36,575 nucleotides of DNA from Nevskia sp. (lineage in GTDB: Bacteria > Pseudomonadota > Gammaproteobacteria > Nevskiales > Nevskiaceae): contig JAQGNU010000113.1 in NCBI GenBank assembly GCA_028291645.1, positions 1-36,575 of the forward strand. The letters are read 5' to 3'. The notes under the pieces were generated by a model. The model was not told where the DNA came from. It saw only the letters and a program-made list of their open reading frames with translations, and made no database searches. This document shows positions 17,896-26,609 of the stretch, piece after piece. The first letter of the stretch is position 1. Every line of letters begins with the position of its first letter. The position numbers and the translations under genes are program-made.

Positions 17896-19458
17896 ATGAT
17901 TCTGATCTGGCTGTTCATGGTGCCCTTCATCGGCGGTCTGCTGTGCTGGCAGATCGAACGCTTCGGCCTGACGCTGCCGCGCTGGGTCGCGCTCGGCACG
18001 ATGTTCATCGTGCTGATGCTGTCGCTGCTGCTGTGGCACACCGGCGATTATTCGCAGACGCTGCTCGGCGGCCACGGTCACTGGGTCGAAGAATTCTCGG
18101 TGCCGTGGATTCCGCGACTCGGCATCAGCTTCAGCTTCGGTCTCGACGGCCTGAGCCTGCTGATGGTGGTGCTGACCGGCCTGCTGGGACTCATGGCGGT
18201 GGCCTGCTCGTGGAAGGAAATCGCACGCAACGTCGGCTTCTTCCATCTGAACCTGATGTGGAATCTCGGCGGCGTCATCGGCGTGTTCCTCGCCACCGAC
18301 CTGTTCCTGTATTTCTTCTTCTGGGAAATGATGCTGGTGCCGATGTTCTTCCTCATCGCGCTGTGGGGTCACAACATTCCCGGCGGCACCAGCCGCGTGT
18401 TCGCGGCGACCAAGTTCTTCCTGTTCACGCAGGCCTCGGGCCTGATCATGCTGGTGTCGATCCTGAGCCTGGTGTTCGTGCATTACCGCGCAACCGGCAC
18501 GCTGACCTTCGCTTACGGCGATCTGCTGCATACACCGATGAGTGCAGCCACCGAGTATTGGCTGATGCTCGGCTTCTTCGTCGCCTTCGCGGTCAAACTG
18601 CCGGTGGTGCCGTTCCATTCCTGGCTGCCGGATGCGCACTCGCAGGCGCCGACTGCGGGTTCGGTCGATCTCGCCGGCGTGCTGTTGAAGACCGCGGCCT
18701 ATTCGCTGCTGCGTTTCGCAGTGCCGCTGTTTCCGCATGCGTCCGCATCGTTCGCGCCGGTGGCGATGTGGCTCGGCGTGCTCGGCATCATCTATGGCGC
18801 GCTGCTGGCGTTCTCGCAGAACGACGTCAAGCGCATGGTCGCCTACACCAGCATCAGCCACATGGGCTTCGTGTTGGTCGGCATCTACTCCGGCACCGAG
18901 CAGGCACTGCAGGGTGTGGTCATCCAGATGCTGGCGCATGGCCTGTCGGCCGGTGCGCTGTTCATCCTGTGCGGCGAAATCCAGGAGCGCCTGCATACAC
19001 GTGATTTAAGGGAGATGGGTGGTCTGTGGTCGCGCTTCTCGTATCTGCCGCCGATCGCGCTGTTCTTCGCAGTCGCCTCGCTGGGCTTGCCCGGACTCGG
19101 CAACTTCGTCGGTGAATTCCTGATCCTGCTCGGCAGCTACAAGGCCGCGCCGGTGGTGACGGTGTTCGCCGCCAGTGGCTTGATTCTCGCCGCGGTGTAT
19201 TCGCTGATGCTGGTGCAGCGCGCCTTCCTCGGCAAAGCCAAGAGCGATGAGAAGCTGCGCGACCTGAATGCGCGCGAAGTCGTCACCTTGGTCACGCTGA
19301 TGGCGCTGCTGGTCGGCCTCGGGCTGTATCCGCAACCGGTGCTGGACATCTCGCGTGCGCCGATGGCGGCGGTGCAGGAGATTTATCAGACGGTCGGGCA
19401 CTCCGGCACCGTTGCCGCGGACACCGCAACGATCATCACGACGGCGGGGGCGCCATGA
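17896..19458 (+). CDS. nuoM: NADH-quinone oxidoreductase subunit M
   Basis: NuoM is the middle antiporter-like proton-pumping subunit. The 520-residue product shows LYFFFWEMMLVPMFFLIALWG with the essential membrane glutamate, VKLPVVPFHSWLPDAHSQAP with the conserved lysine, AGSVDLAGVLLKTAAYSLLRF and NDVKRMVAYTSISHMGFV. The N-terminus reads MILIWLFMVPFIGGLLCW, a normal first helix. The stop overlaps the nuoN ATG as ATGA. Confidence 0.96.
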   Translation: MILIWLFMVPFIGGLLCWQIERFGLTLPRWVALGTMFIVLMLSLLLWHTGDYSQTLLGGHGHWVEEFSVPWIPRLGISFSFGLDGLSLLMVVLTGLLGLMAVACSWKEIARNVGFFHLNLMWNLGGVIGVFLATDLFLYFFFWEMMLVPMFFLIALWGHNIPGGTSRVFAATKFFLFTQASGLIMLVSILSLVFVHYRATGTLTFAYGDLLHTPMSAATEYWLMLGFFVAFAVKLPVVPFHSWLPDAHSQAPTAGSVDLAGVLLKTAAYSLLRFAVPLFPHASASFAPVAMWLGVLGIIYGALLAFSQNDVKRMVAYTSISHMGFVLVGIYSGTEQALQGVVIQMLAHGLSAGALFILCGEIQERLHTRDLREMGGLWSRFSYLPPIALFFAVASLGLPGLGNFVGEFLILLGSYKAAPVVTVFAASGLILAAVYSLMLVQRAFLGKAKSDEKLRDLNAREVVTLVTLMALLVGLGLYPQPVLDISRAPMAAVQEIYQTVGHSGTVAADTATIITTAGAP

Positions 19459-20948
19459 GCTTTCTGTACGTGCATGGCGGGCTGACGCCGGCGCAGTGGG
19501 TCACGCTGCTGCCGATCCTGATCCTCAGCCTCACCATCGTCGTCGTCACCAGTGCGATCGCGATCAAGCGGCATCACTGGTGGAACGCTACGATTTCGGT
19601 AGTGGGCCTCAACCTGGCGCTGTTGCCGCTGTTCGTGCACTTCTGGGTGCCGGAACTGTGGACACTGCCGCTGCCGCAAACGGTGACGCCGTTGCTCGGT
19701 ATCGACAACTACGCCTGCTTCTACATGGCGATGATCCTGGTCACCGCGCTGGCGACGGCGACGCTGTCGCACGCCTACATGGAAGGCTATACGGGCAACC
19801 GCGAAGAGGTTTATCTGCTGCTGCTGCTGTCGACGCTGGGTGGCCTGGTGATCGTCTGCAGCCGTCACTTCGCCTCGTTCTTCATCGGCCTCGAACTGCT
19901 GTCGGTGCCGCTCTACGGCATGGCCGGTTACCTGGTGAAGGAACGGCGCTCGCTCGAAGCCGGCACTAAATATCTGGTGCTGTCGGCAGTGGCCTCGGCG
20001 TTCATCCTGTTCGGCATGGCGCTGATCTACGCGCAGACCGGCACGCTGGCGTTCGCCGACATCGGCGCGCGCGCCGGCGACCTCGCCGGCAGCAGTCGTA
20101 GCGTGATGATTCTCGGCAGTGCGATGCTGCTGGTCGGCATCGGCTTCAAGCTGTCGCTGGCACCGTTCCACCTGTGGACGCCGGATGTCTACGAAGGCGC
20201 GCCGGCACCGGTGACGTCGTATCTGGCAACGGCGTCGAAGACCGCGGTGTTCGCGCTGCTGGTGCGCTACTTCGTCGAAGCGCGCGCCTACGAGATGCCG
20301 ACGCTGGTCAACGTGCTGTCGATATTGGCGATCCTGTCGATCGTCATCGGCAACGTGCTGGCGCTGCGTCAGGACAACCTCAAGCGTCTGCTGGCCTATT
20401 CGTCGATCGCGCACTTCGGCTATCTGCTGGTGGCGCTGATCGCCTCCGGTCCGCTGGCGGTGGAAGCCGTCGGCGTCTACCTGCTGACCTACGTCGTCAC
20501 CACACTGGCCGCGTTCGGTGTGGTCACGTTGATGTCGAGCCCCTACCGCGATCACGACGCTGAAGACCTGTTCGACTATCGCGGCCTGTTCTGGCGCCGG
20601 CCCTACCTCACCGCGATTCTGACGGTGGCGCTGCTGTCGCTAGCCGGCGTACCGCTGACCGCCGGCTTCATCGGCAAGTTCTATGTGATGACGGTCGGCG
20701 CGGACAAACACTTGTGGGTCTTGCTCGCCGCCGTCGTACTCGGCAGCGCGGTCGGCCTCTATTACTACCTGCGCGCGATGATCCAGCTCTACCTGCGTCA
20801 ACGCTGGGTGCAGAAGTATTCGGCGCCGCTCAACTGGGCGCAGGGCACCGGCGGCGGCATGCTGATCCTGCTGATGCTGGCGATGCTGCTGCTCGGCATT
20901 TTCCCGACGCCGTTTATCAACCTGGTGCAGGCCGCCGGCCTGCATTGA
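19455..20948 (+). CDS. nuoN: NADH-quinone oxidoreductase subunit N
   Basis: NuoN is the antiporter-like proton-pumping subunit closest to the quinone module. The 497-residue product has the family motifs FFIGLELLSVPLYGMAGY (conserved glutamate), GIGFKLSLAPFHLWTPDVYEGAP, TSYLATASKTAVFALLVRY and QDNLKRLLAYSSIAHFGYLLVAL. It is the last nuo gene and is followed within 50 bases by a perfect 11-bp hairpin. Confidence 0.96.
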   Translation: MSFLYVHGGLTPAQWVTLLPILILSLTIVVVTSAIAIKRHHWWNATISVVGLNLALLPLFVHFWVPELWTLPLPQTVTPLLGIDNYACFYMAMILVTALATATLSHAYMEGYTGNREEVYLLLLLSTLGGLVIVCSRHFASFFIGLELLSVPLYGMAGYLVKERRSLEAGTKYLVLSAVASAFILFGMALIYAQTGTLAFADIGARAGDLAGSSRSVMILGSAMLLVGIGFKLSLAPFHLWTPDVYEGAPAPVTSYLATASKTAVFALLVRYFVEARAYEMPTLVNVLSILAILSIVIGNVLALRQDNLKRLLAYSSIAHFGYLLVALIASGPLAVEAVGVYLLTYVVTTLAAFGVVTLMSSPYRDHDAEDLFDYRGLFWRRPYLTAILTVALLSLAGVPLTAGFIGKFYVMTVGADKHLWVLLAAVVLGSAVGLYYYLRAMIQLYLRQRWVQKYSAPLNWAQGTGGGMLILLMLAMLLLGIFPTPFINLVQAAGLH

Positions 20949-20962
20949 GCTGCGCCGTGCGC

Positions 20963-20993
20963 GCGGTGCGGCGAGTTGCGCGCGCCGCACCGC
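20963..20993. terminator. Hairpin between convergent nuoN and fecR-like gene
   Basis: Perfect 11-bp arms GCGGTGCGGCG (20963-20973) and CGCCGCACCGC (20983-20993) with a 9-base loop. It starts 14 bases after the nuoN stop and ends 5 bases before the end of the opposing gene. There is no U-tract on either side, so if it terminates transcription it is not a standard intrinsic terminator; it may protect mRNA 3' ends for both strands. Confidence 0.55.
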
Positions 20994-20998
20994 TGCGA

Positions 20999-21862
20999 TC
21001 AGGGATGGGTCGCGACGGTGCCGGTTGTCGCGGTGCTGCCGGAATTGCCGACTGACTCGATCAGTAGCCCCAGCAGAGCGGCGGTCGTGCCACCCACCAG
21101 CAGGTCAGTGATCAGCACACCTTTGCCCAATTCGGCGGCTGCACTGTCGCTGCCGGCCGCGACACCGGTGCCCAGCACTGCGCTCTCGGTTTCCAGCCAG
21201 GCCGGCACCGTATGCAGCAGGTACTGTGAGCCATCGGTCAGCGTGATCGAGCACTGGCCGGGCGAGAGGTTCATCGAATTGTTGGTGAACGAAGTCACCT
21301 TGATCGCGCCGCTTTCGACGCAGCTGATGACGCCGTCCACTGCGCTCTTACCGGCCGGAATCGATTCGAGCACGGTCTTGTCGGTGCTGCAGACCGCATC
21401 GCACAGTGCCAGCAAATACTGTGTACCGCGGATGCCGAGCGTGGCCACCGGGGTATTGACGCCGTAGTTGTTGTAATCCGCATGCCCGATCAGGCCGCTC
21501 ACTGCGCGCATGCCGCCTTTGACGAGCCGGAAAAACGAGGACTCGGACACCGCTGCAGCGCCCGCATCCGCCGGCCGACCGTTGAACTGGTATTTCTCGA
21601 CGATGAACTGCGTCGCCGGCCGCAGGGCGACAGTCCCCTGGTCGGTGAACAGGATCGTCGCGCTGCTAGCCGAGCTGGTGTCGAGAACTTCGCCTGCATA
21701 GATCGAAGCACCCCGCGACAGCGTGCGCGAGGCGGCGCCGGGCGCCGTCGCGGTGACGTGTCCGCTCAGCTGCGTGACGCTGCCGGCCGGCACGGTTTGC
21801 GAAAAAGCTGCCGGCGGAATGCAAGCCGCCAGCGCGAATACGAGTGTCCGCAGAATGCGCAT
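20999..21862 (-). CDS. Secreted FecR-domain protein
   Basis: The 287-residue product starts with a clear signal peptide (MRILRTLVFALAACIPPAAFSQ, cut near residue 22). It then has a FecR-type domain: GEVLDTSSASSATILFTDQG and TVALRPATQFIVEKYQF (about residues 53-95), followed by VKGGMRAVSGLIG and VNTPVATLGIRGTQY, all typical. A hydrophobic stretch near 250-268 (LITDLLVGGTTAALLGLLIE) could be a membrane anchor. Classical FecR is an anti-sigma factor next to fecI and a TonB receptor; none is here, and the signal peptide points to a periplasmic or surface protein of the FecR-domain group with unknown role. Four cysteines (ALCDAVC, SCVES, GQCS) could form disulfides. Confidence 0.8.
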   Translation of the reverse strand: MRILRTLVFALAACIPPAAFSQTVPAGSVTQLSGHVTATAPGAASRTLSRGASIYAGEVLDTSSASSATILFTDQGTVALRPATQFIVEKYQFNGRPADAGAAAVSESSFFRLVKGGMRAVSGLIGHADYNNYGVNTPVATLGIRGTQYLLALCDAVCSTDKTVLESIPAGKSAVDGVISCVESGAIKVTSFTNNSMNLSPGQCSITLTDGSQYLLHTVPAWLETESAVLGTGVAAGSDSAAAELGKGVLITDLLVGGTTAALLGLLIESVGNSGSTATTGTVATHP

Positions 21863-21986
21863 GTTTCCCCCAATCCCGATATTTGTAGCGTTCCCTTAGC
21901 GTCGATCCTAGCATTCCTGCCGGCCCGCGAATCCGCTGCGGCGTGGCTGCCGCCGAACCCGCGCAGCCACCAGGGCGCAGGTCCAC

Positions 21987-22769
21987 CTACTTGCGTATGG
22001 TCCAGAAGTCGTCCGACAGGTTGCGGTCGGCCAGATATTCATAAGGCATCGTGAAGTAACCCTGCAGGCCCCAATCGGCACCCCAGGAATTGCGCACGGT
22101 GAAACGCTTGCGCACGTCGTCGTAGCCGACCGCACAGACCGCGTGGCCGCCGAGAACTTTCTCGCTTTTCTTCGGCATGTTCAGCATGCCGCTCTTGGCC
22201 ATGCTGGCGGACTCGAAGGCTTCATAGACGGTGAAGCCGAACACGAATGGAAATCCGGCCGCCAGGCAGGCGCGCATATCGTCGGTGGTCTGCAGACGCT
22301 GATACGAGCTGATCTTGTGTTTGGCGCCGTCGCTGTAGCAGCTCGGCGTCGGCTTGCTCTTGAACTTGGCAATGACATACGGCCATTTGGCCTCGCTGCA
22401 GACGCCCTGCTTGGCCAGCGTCTTGACGCCGTCACGCAGCATTGCGCCGGCATCCTGGCCGACGCTGTTCTCGATCACGCGCTCGTTGTAGTAAACGTAC
22501 AGGCGGCTCAGATCGGTGGCCTTGGCCTGACCCTGCTGCTTCTCGAGAAACTCGAGCGCGCCGACCAGCGCGTTGGCGGTACAGCTGCCGAGTTGGCCCT
22601 GGTCTTCGACCGGCGAACATTCGGCGCGCAGATCAACCCGCGGCGGCAATGCGGTCGGCTTGTGGACGCCCAGCAGGAACGGGTGATCGCGATGATCGGG
22701 CAGATCCGGCTGCCAGCCGTACCACTGATTGACGCGGGGCTTGACGGCGAAGGTCTTGCTGCGGGCCAT
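21987..22769 (-). CDS. C1 (papain) family cysteine peptidase
   Basis: The 260-residue product has the papain triad in order: catalytic Cys63 in DQGQLGSCTANA with the oxyanion glutamine (Q57), histidine in GGHAVCAVGYDD and asparagine in VRNSWGADWGLQGYF. The sequence around residues 40-50 (LPPRVDLRAECSPVEDQGQ) is the usual start of the mature domain. There is no signal peptide and no long prodomain, only about 40 residues rich in basic and aromatic amino acids, so it may act in the cytoplasm or be exported by another route. A peptidase inhibitor gene is not visible nearby. The ATG at 22769 has a weak upstream GGAG-like site. Confidence 0.85.
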   Translation of the reverse strand: MARSKTFAVKPRVNQWYGWQPDLPDHRDHPFLLGVHKPTALPPRVDLRAECSPVEDQGQLGSCTANALVGALEFLEKQQGQAKATDLSRLYVYYNERVIENSVGQDAGAMLRDGVKTLAKQGVCSEAKWPYVIAKFKSKPTPSCYSDGAKHKISSYQRLQTTDDMRACLAAGFPFVFGFTVYEAFESASMAKSGMLNMPKKSEKVLGGHAVCAVGYDDVRKRFTVRNSWGADWGLQGYFTMPYEYLADRNLSDDFWTIRK

Positions 22770-22921
22770 GGGAATCTCCGGTTGCGAAAGCGCCCGTGCA
22801 GGCTAGCAACCGGCGGCGGCGCCGCCTGTGCGGCTTCTCACATCCAGCCCGCATTTTTCACGGGATCGCCGAACATTCGACGACGCTTTGCGCCGTCCGC
22901 ATGTCGCCGAGTTTCCCCAGC

Positions 22922-23854
22922 CTATTTCAGATCGAAGCGGAATTCCTGCTTGAAGCGTTCGCGGAATTCTGCCTGCGTGAAAGAATGATTCTGCGGCCCC
23001 GGACGTTCGATCTTGATCGCACCGAGCAGGCTGGCGATGCGGCCGGTGGTCTCCCAGTCCATGCCCTGCTGCAAGCCGTACAGCAAGCCGCCACGATAGG
23101 CGTCGCCGCAACCGGTCGGATCGGCCAGCGAGTGTGCATGCGCGGTCGGAATCTCGTGAATCTTACCCTTGGCGAAAATCTGCGAACCCTTGCCGCCGCG
23201 CGTGACGATCAGCGCATCGACGCGCTGCGCGATCTGCTTCAGGCTCCAGCCGGTGCGCTCCATCATCACTTCCGACTCATAGTCGTTGACCGCGACGTAA
23301 GCCGCCTTGTCGATGAAGTCCTTCAACTCGTCGCCGTTGAACATCGGCAGGCCCTGGCCCGGATCGAAGATGAACGGAATGCCGGCCTCGGCGAACTGCT
23401 GCGCATGCAGCAGCATGCCGGCGCGGCCGTCCGGCGACACCGAACCGAGCTTGATCCCGCTCGCCGGCACGTCCTGCGTATGCGCGAAATTCATCGCGCC
23501 CGGATGGAACGCGGTGATCTGGTTGTCGTCGAGATCGGTGGTGATGTAGGCCTGCGCGGTGTACGCATCGGCCACAGTCTTCAGATAGGTGCGATCGATG
23601 CCGTGCTGATCAAACCAGGCCGTGTAGGCTTCGAAGTCCCTGCCAACCGTCGCCATCGGCAGCGCTGCGCCGCCGAGCATGTGCAGGTTGTAGGCGATAT
23701 TGCCGGCGGTGCCGCCGAACTCACGGCGCAGTTCCGGCACCAGAAAGGACACATTCAGGATATGCACCTTGTCCGGCAGGATTTCGTTCTTGAAGTGGCC
23801 GGAAAAAACCATGATGGTGTCGTAGGCCATCGAACCGCAGATCAAGGCTGACAT
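22922..23854 (-). CDS. PfkB-family carbohydrate kinase, adenosine-kinase-like
   Basis: PfkB-family (ribokinase-like) enzymes phosphorylate sugars or nucleosides with ATP. The 310-residue product shows signature 1 in FGGTAGNIAYNLHMLGG and signature 2 in ADPTGCGDAYRGGLLYG, where GCGD contains the anion hole and the catalytic aspartate. The N-terminus MSALICGSMAYDTIMVFSGHF matches the adenosine kinase-like group found in many proteobacteria. Substrate assignment to adenosine is from overall similarity and is not certain. It is a monocistronic-looking minus-strand gene with a REP-like hairpin pair upstream. The ATG at 23854 has GAGGA about 11 bases upstream. Confidence 0.85.
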   Translation of the reverse strand: MSALICGSMAYDTIMVFSGHFKNEILPDKVHILNVSFLVPELRREFGGTAGNIAYNLHMLGGAALPMATVGRDFEAYTAWFDQHGIDRTYLKTVADAYTAQAYITTDLDDNQITAFHPGAMNFAHTQDVPASGIKLGSVSPDGRAGMLLHAQQFAEAGIPFIFDPGQGLPMFNGDELKDFIDKAAYVAVNDYESEVMMERTGWSLKQIAQRVDALIVTRGGKGSQIFAKGKIHEIPTAHAHSLADPTGCGDAYRGGLLYGLQQGMDWETTGRIASLLGAIKIERPGPQNHSFTQAEFRERFKQEFRFDLK

Positions 23855-23902
23855 GTACTTTTGAATCCTCTATTGAATCGCTTTTAATCGTGAAAATCGT
23901 GG

Positions 23903-23968
23903 GGTGGGTTAGCGCAGCGTAACCCACCATCTGTTCGCGGAAGGCGGATTACGCTCCGCTAATCCGCC
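23903..23968. repeat. Pair of REP-like extragenic palindromes in inverted order
   Basis: Two hairpins with the same build: arms GGTGGGTTA (23903-23911) and TAACCCACC (23920-23928) with an 8-base loop, and arms GGCGGATTA (23943-23951) and TAATCCGCC (23960-23968) with an 8-base loop. Read on the minus strand, the second has the same loop type as the first (GCGGAGCG against GCGCAGCG), so the two are inverted copies of one unit, a BIME-like arrangement. Such units are known to be spread by RAYT transposases, but none is visible in this window. Confidence 0.75.
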
Positions 23969-24007
23969 CTACTCTTGCTATGTCATTAAAGTTATTTTTG
24001 GCAGGCA

Positions 24008-24445
24008 TTATGGCGTGAGAGCCAACGTAGGAATTGGCGTAACGTCTATATGCGCATCACGCATATTGTTGGCTAGACACTCCATTAAATAGGTGTATCC
24101 CGCCTGTACCACTACTGGAATTTTAAAGAACAAGATGAGGGGATACATTCCACAATTGACACTTGCGAAGTACGAGCCGGGAGATACATGAGCGATCATT
24201 CCGGATAAATCGCCTCTCTCGCTAGATACACCATCATCTATGCCAACAAGAGCAGTTTTTGCGTTGGCTTTAAAAGAATTATCTGTAGCTCCCTGCTTTC
24301 TCTCTGTTTTAGTCGGCGTGCGAATAATGGCAATCTGATCCACAGACATATGTTTGTCTGCATGAAAATATGCTTGCCGTGGTGTTACACAAGCACTAAC
24401 AAAAAAAATTAAGCTACTTGTGAGTGCGGCCTGCTTGATCATCAT
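24008..24445 (-). CDS. Small AT-rich lipoprotein of unknown function
   Basis: The 145-residue product starts MMIKQAALTSSLIFFVSAC, a lipoprotein signal peptide with lipobox VSAC and lipidated Cys19, so it should be a target of Lgt. The ATG at 24445 has AAGGAA 6 bases upstream; the frame is open further but the extra part has no ribosome site. I do not recognise the mature part, which includes HMSVDQIAIIRT, an LVGIDDGVSSERG stretch and PGSYFASVNCGMYPLILFF; it resembles small lipoproteins with a solvent-exposed beta sandwich, but this is a guess. The gene is clearly richer in A and T than any neighbour (about 40-45 percent GC in the line I checked), a sign of transfer. It lies just downstream of gcvPB, after 54 bases. 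Confidence 0.7.
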   Translation of the reverse strand: MMIKQAALTSSLIFFVSACVTPRQAYFHADKHMSVDQIAIIRTPTKTERKQGATDNSFKANAKTALVGIDDGVSSERGDLSGMIAHVSPGSYFASVNCGMYPLILFFKIPVVVQAGYTYLMECLANNMRDAHIDVTPIPTLALTP

Positions 24446-24499
24446 GCAAGGTTCCTTTCGTGATATCGGACAACCCTTTCGCAGACATCTAATAAGCAT

Positions 24500-26014
24500 T
24501 CAGACAACGGCAGACAGATAACGCACATCCAACTGCCTCGCAGCTCGCACATCATCCAGCCGCCGCACCGGCATCGTATACGGCGCGCCTTTGACGAACT
24601 TGATGTCCTGCTTGGCTTCTTCCCAGATCGCGCACAGTGCGTCGACGAAGGCGTCCAGCGTTTCCTTGTCTTCGGTTTCGGTCGGCTCGATCAGCAGACA
24701 TTCCGGTACCAGCAGCGGGAAATATACGGTCGGTGCGTGGAAGCCGTAGTCGAGCAGCCGCTTGGCGATGTCAGTGGCGGTCAGTTCGATATCCTGCTTC
24801 TGGCGCTTCAGCGTGACGATGAACTCGTGACTGGCGCGGCGCGACGGAAACGCCAGATCGAAGCCGCGCTCGCGCAGACGGGTCTGCAGATAGTTGGCAT
24901 TCAGCGTGGCAAATTCGGCGACGCGGTGCATACCTTCGCGGCCGAGCAGGCGCGCATAGATGTAGGCGCGCAGCAGTACGCCGGCGTTGCCCATGAACGT
25001 GCTCAGACGGCCGATGCTCTGTGGCAGATCACGTTCGTCGAGCCACTTGTAGCTGTCGCCAGTCTTGCCTACCAGCGGAATCGGCATGAACGGCTTCAAG
25101 CGTTCGCTGACGCCGACCGCGCCGGCACCGGGACCGCCGCCGCCGTGTGGCGTCGAGAAGGTCTTGTGCAGATTCATGTGGATCACGTCGAAGCCCATGT
25201 CGCCGGGCCGCACTTCGCCGAGGATGGCGTTGAGGTTGGCGCCGTCGTAGTACAGCAAGCCGCCGGCCTCGTGCACGATTTTGGCGATCAGCTTGATGCG
25301 GCGCTCGAACACGCCGAGCGTGCTCGGATTGGTCAGCATGATGCCGGCGGTCTGCGGACCGACTACAGCCTTCAAGGCTTCGATATCGACATCGCCCTGC
25401 GCGTCGGTCGGAATTTCCTTGACCGTCATGCCGAGCATCGTCGCCGTCGCCGGGTTGGTACCGTGCGCCGCGTCGGGCACCAGGATTTCGGTGCGTGCCG
25501 CATCTTTACGCGCCTGGTGATAGGCACGGATCATTGCCACGCCGGCGAACTCACCCTGCGCGCCGGCCATCGGCGTCAGGCTGACGCCGGCCATGCCAGT
25601 GACGTCCTTCAGAATTTCCTGCAGCTCGTACATGCAGGCGAGAAAACCCTGGCTGTGCGATTCCGGTGCCAGCGGATGCCGGCCGAGAAACTGCGGCAGC
25701 ATCGCCAGCGTGTTGCAGGCGCGCGGGTTGTATTTCATCGTGCACGAACCCAGCGGGTAGAAGTGCGTGTCGATGCTGAAGTTGAGCTGCGACAGCCGCG
25801 TAAAGTGACGTACCGCCTGCAGTTCCGACACCTGCGGCAAGGCTGCGGGCGTCTTGCGTTTGAGCGCATCCGGCAACTGCACCGCCACTTGCTGTAGCGG
25901 GCTCTGCGCCATCGCGCGACGGCCGGCGCGCGACACTTCGAAAATCAGCGGTTCGGCGGCGGCCGGCGCACCGGCTGCGACAGCTTTGCGGATCGGGTCC
26001 TTTGCAAGACTCAT
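24500..26014 (-). CDS. gcvPB: Glycine dehydrogenase (decarboxylating) subunit 2
   Basis: With GcvPA it forms the P-protein of the glycine cleavage system, which decarboxylates glycine on PLP and passes aminomethyl to lipoyl-GcvH. The 504-residue product has the PLP lysine in [18 protein letters not shown] and earlier [11 protein letters not shown] and [11 protein letters not shown], all conserved. I prefer the ATG at 26014 because AAGAG lies directly against the alternative ATG at 26020 but about 6 bases from this one. It is the last gene of the operon and is split from gcvPA by tpx. Confidence 0.95.
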   Translation of the reverse strand: MSLAKDPIRKAVAAGAPAAAEPLIFEVSRAGRRAMAQSPLQQVAVQLPDALKRKTPAALPQVSELQAVRHFTRLSQLNFSIDTHFYPLGSCTMKYNPRACNTLAMLPQFLGRHPLAPESHSQGFLACMYELQEILKDVTGMAGVSLTPMAGAQGEFAGVAMIRAYHQARKDAARTEILVPDAAHGTNPATATMLGMTVKEIPTDAQGDVDIEALKAVVGPQTAGIMLTNPSTLGVFERRIKLIAKIVHEAGGLLYYDGANLNAILGEVRPGDMGFDVIHMNLHKTFSTPHGGGGPGAGAVGVSERLKPFMPIPLVGKTGDSYKWLDERDLPQSIGRLSTFMGNAGVLLRAYIYARLLGREGMHRVAEFATLNANYLQTRLRERGFDLAFPSRRASHEFIVTLKRQKQDIELTATDIAKRLLDYGFHAPTVYFPLLVPECLLIEPTETEDKETLDAFVDALCAIWEEAKQDIKFVKGAPYTMPVRRLDDVRAARQLDVRYLSAVV

Positions 26015-26078
26015 GGTCATCTCTTGATGGTTAATCCAGCTTTCAAAATCGTAGCGGCCTGCAGAAAACTTGCACGGC

Positions 26079-26579
26079 TCAGCTCAGCGCCTGCAGCGCT
26101 GCTGCGTAATTCGGTTCATTGCCGACCTCTTCCACCAGTTCGGTGTACAGCACGGTGTGATCGCCATCGAGCACGACGACGGCGCGTGCGGTCAGTCCCG
26201 CCAGCGGACCACTTTCGATCAGCACACCGTAGTCCTTGGCGAAATTGCGGCCGCGCATCAGCGACAGCATCTCGACATTAGCAATACCCTCTGCGCCACA
26301 GAAACGCTTCTGTGCAAAGGGCAGGTCGGCAGAGATGCACAACACGACGGCATCCTTGAGACTCGCCGCCTTGGCGTTGAAACTGCGTACCGACATCGCA
26401 CAGGTCGGCGTATCGACCGACGGAAAGATGTTCAGCACTTTGCGCTTGCCGACATAGTCATGCAGCGCCTTGTCCTTCAGCTGGCTATCGACCAACCGGA
26501 AACCCGGCGCTTCGCTGCCGACCGCAGGCAGTTCGCCATTGGTGGTGATCGGGTTGCCACGTAGGGTGATGCTCGCCAT
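26079..26579 (-). CDS. tpx: Thiol peroxidase Tpx
   Basis: Tpx is an atypical 2-Cys peroxiredoxin that reduces hydrogen peroxide and lipid peroxides with thioredoxin. The 166-residue product has the peroxidatic Cys60 in [12 protein letters not shown] and the resolving Cys94 in KRFCGAEG, matching the family positions (61 and 95 in E. coli). The start has AGGAG a few bases upstream. It lies between gcvPA (29 bases upstream gap) and gcvPB (64-base gap), in the same direction, so it is probably made from the glycine-controlled transcript. This is an unusual place for tpx. Confidence 0.96.
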   Translation of the reverse strand: MASITLRGNPITTNGELPAVGSEAPGFRLVDSQLKDKALHDYVGKRKVLNIFPSVDTPTCAMSVRSFNAKAASLKDAVVLCISADLPFAQKRFCGAEGIANVEMLSLMRGRNFAKDYGVLIESGPLAGLTARAVVVLDGDHTVLYTELVEEVGNEPNYAAALQALS

Positions 26580-26609
26580 CTCGCTCTCCTGTTCTTGTGG
26601 TTGTGCGGT

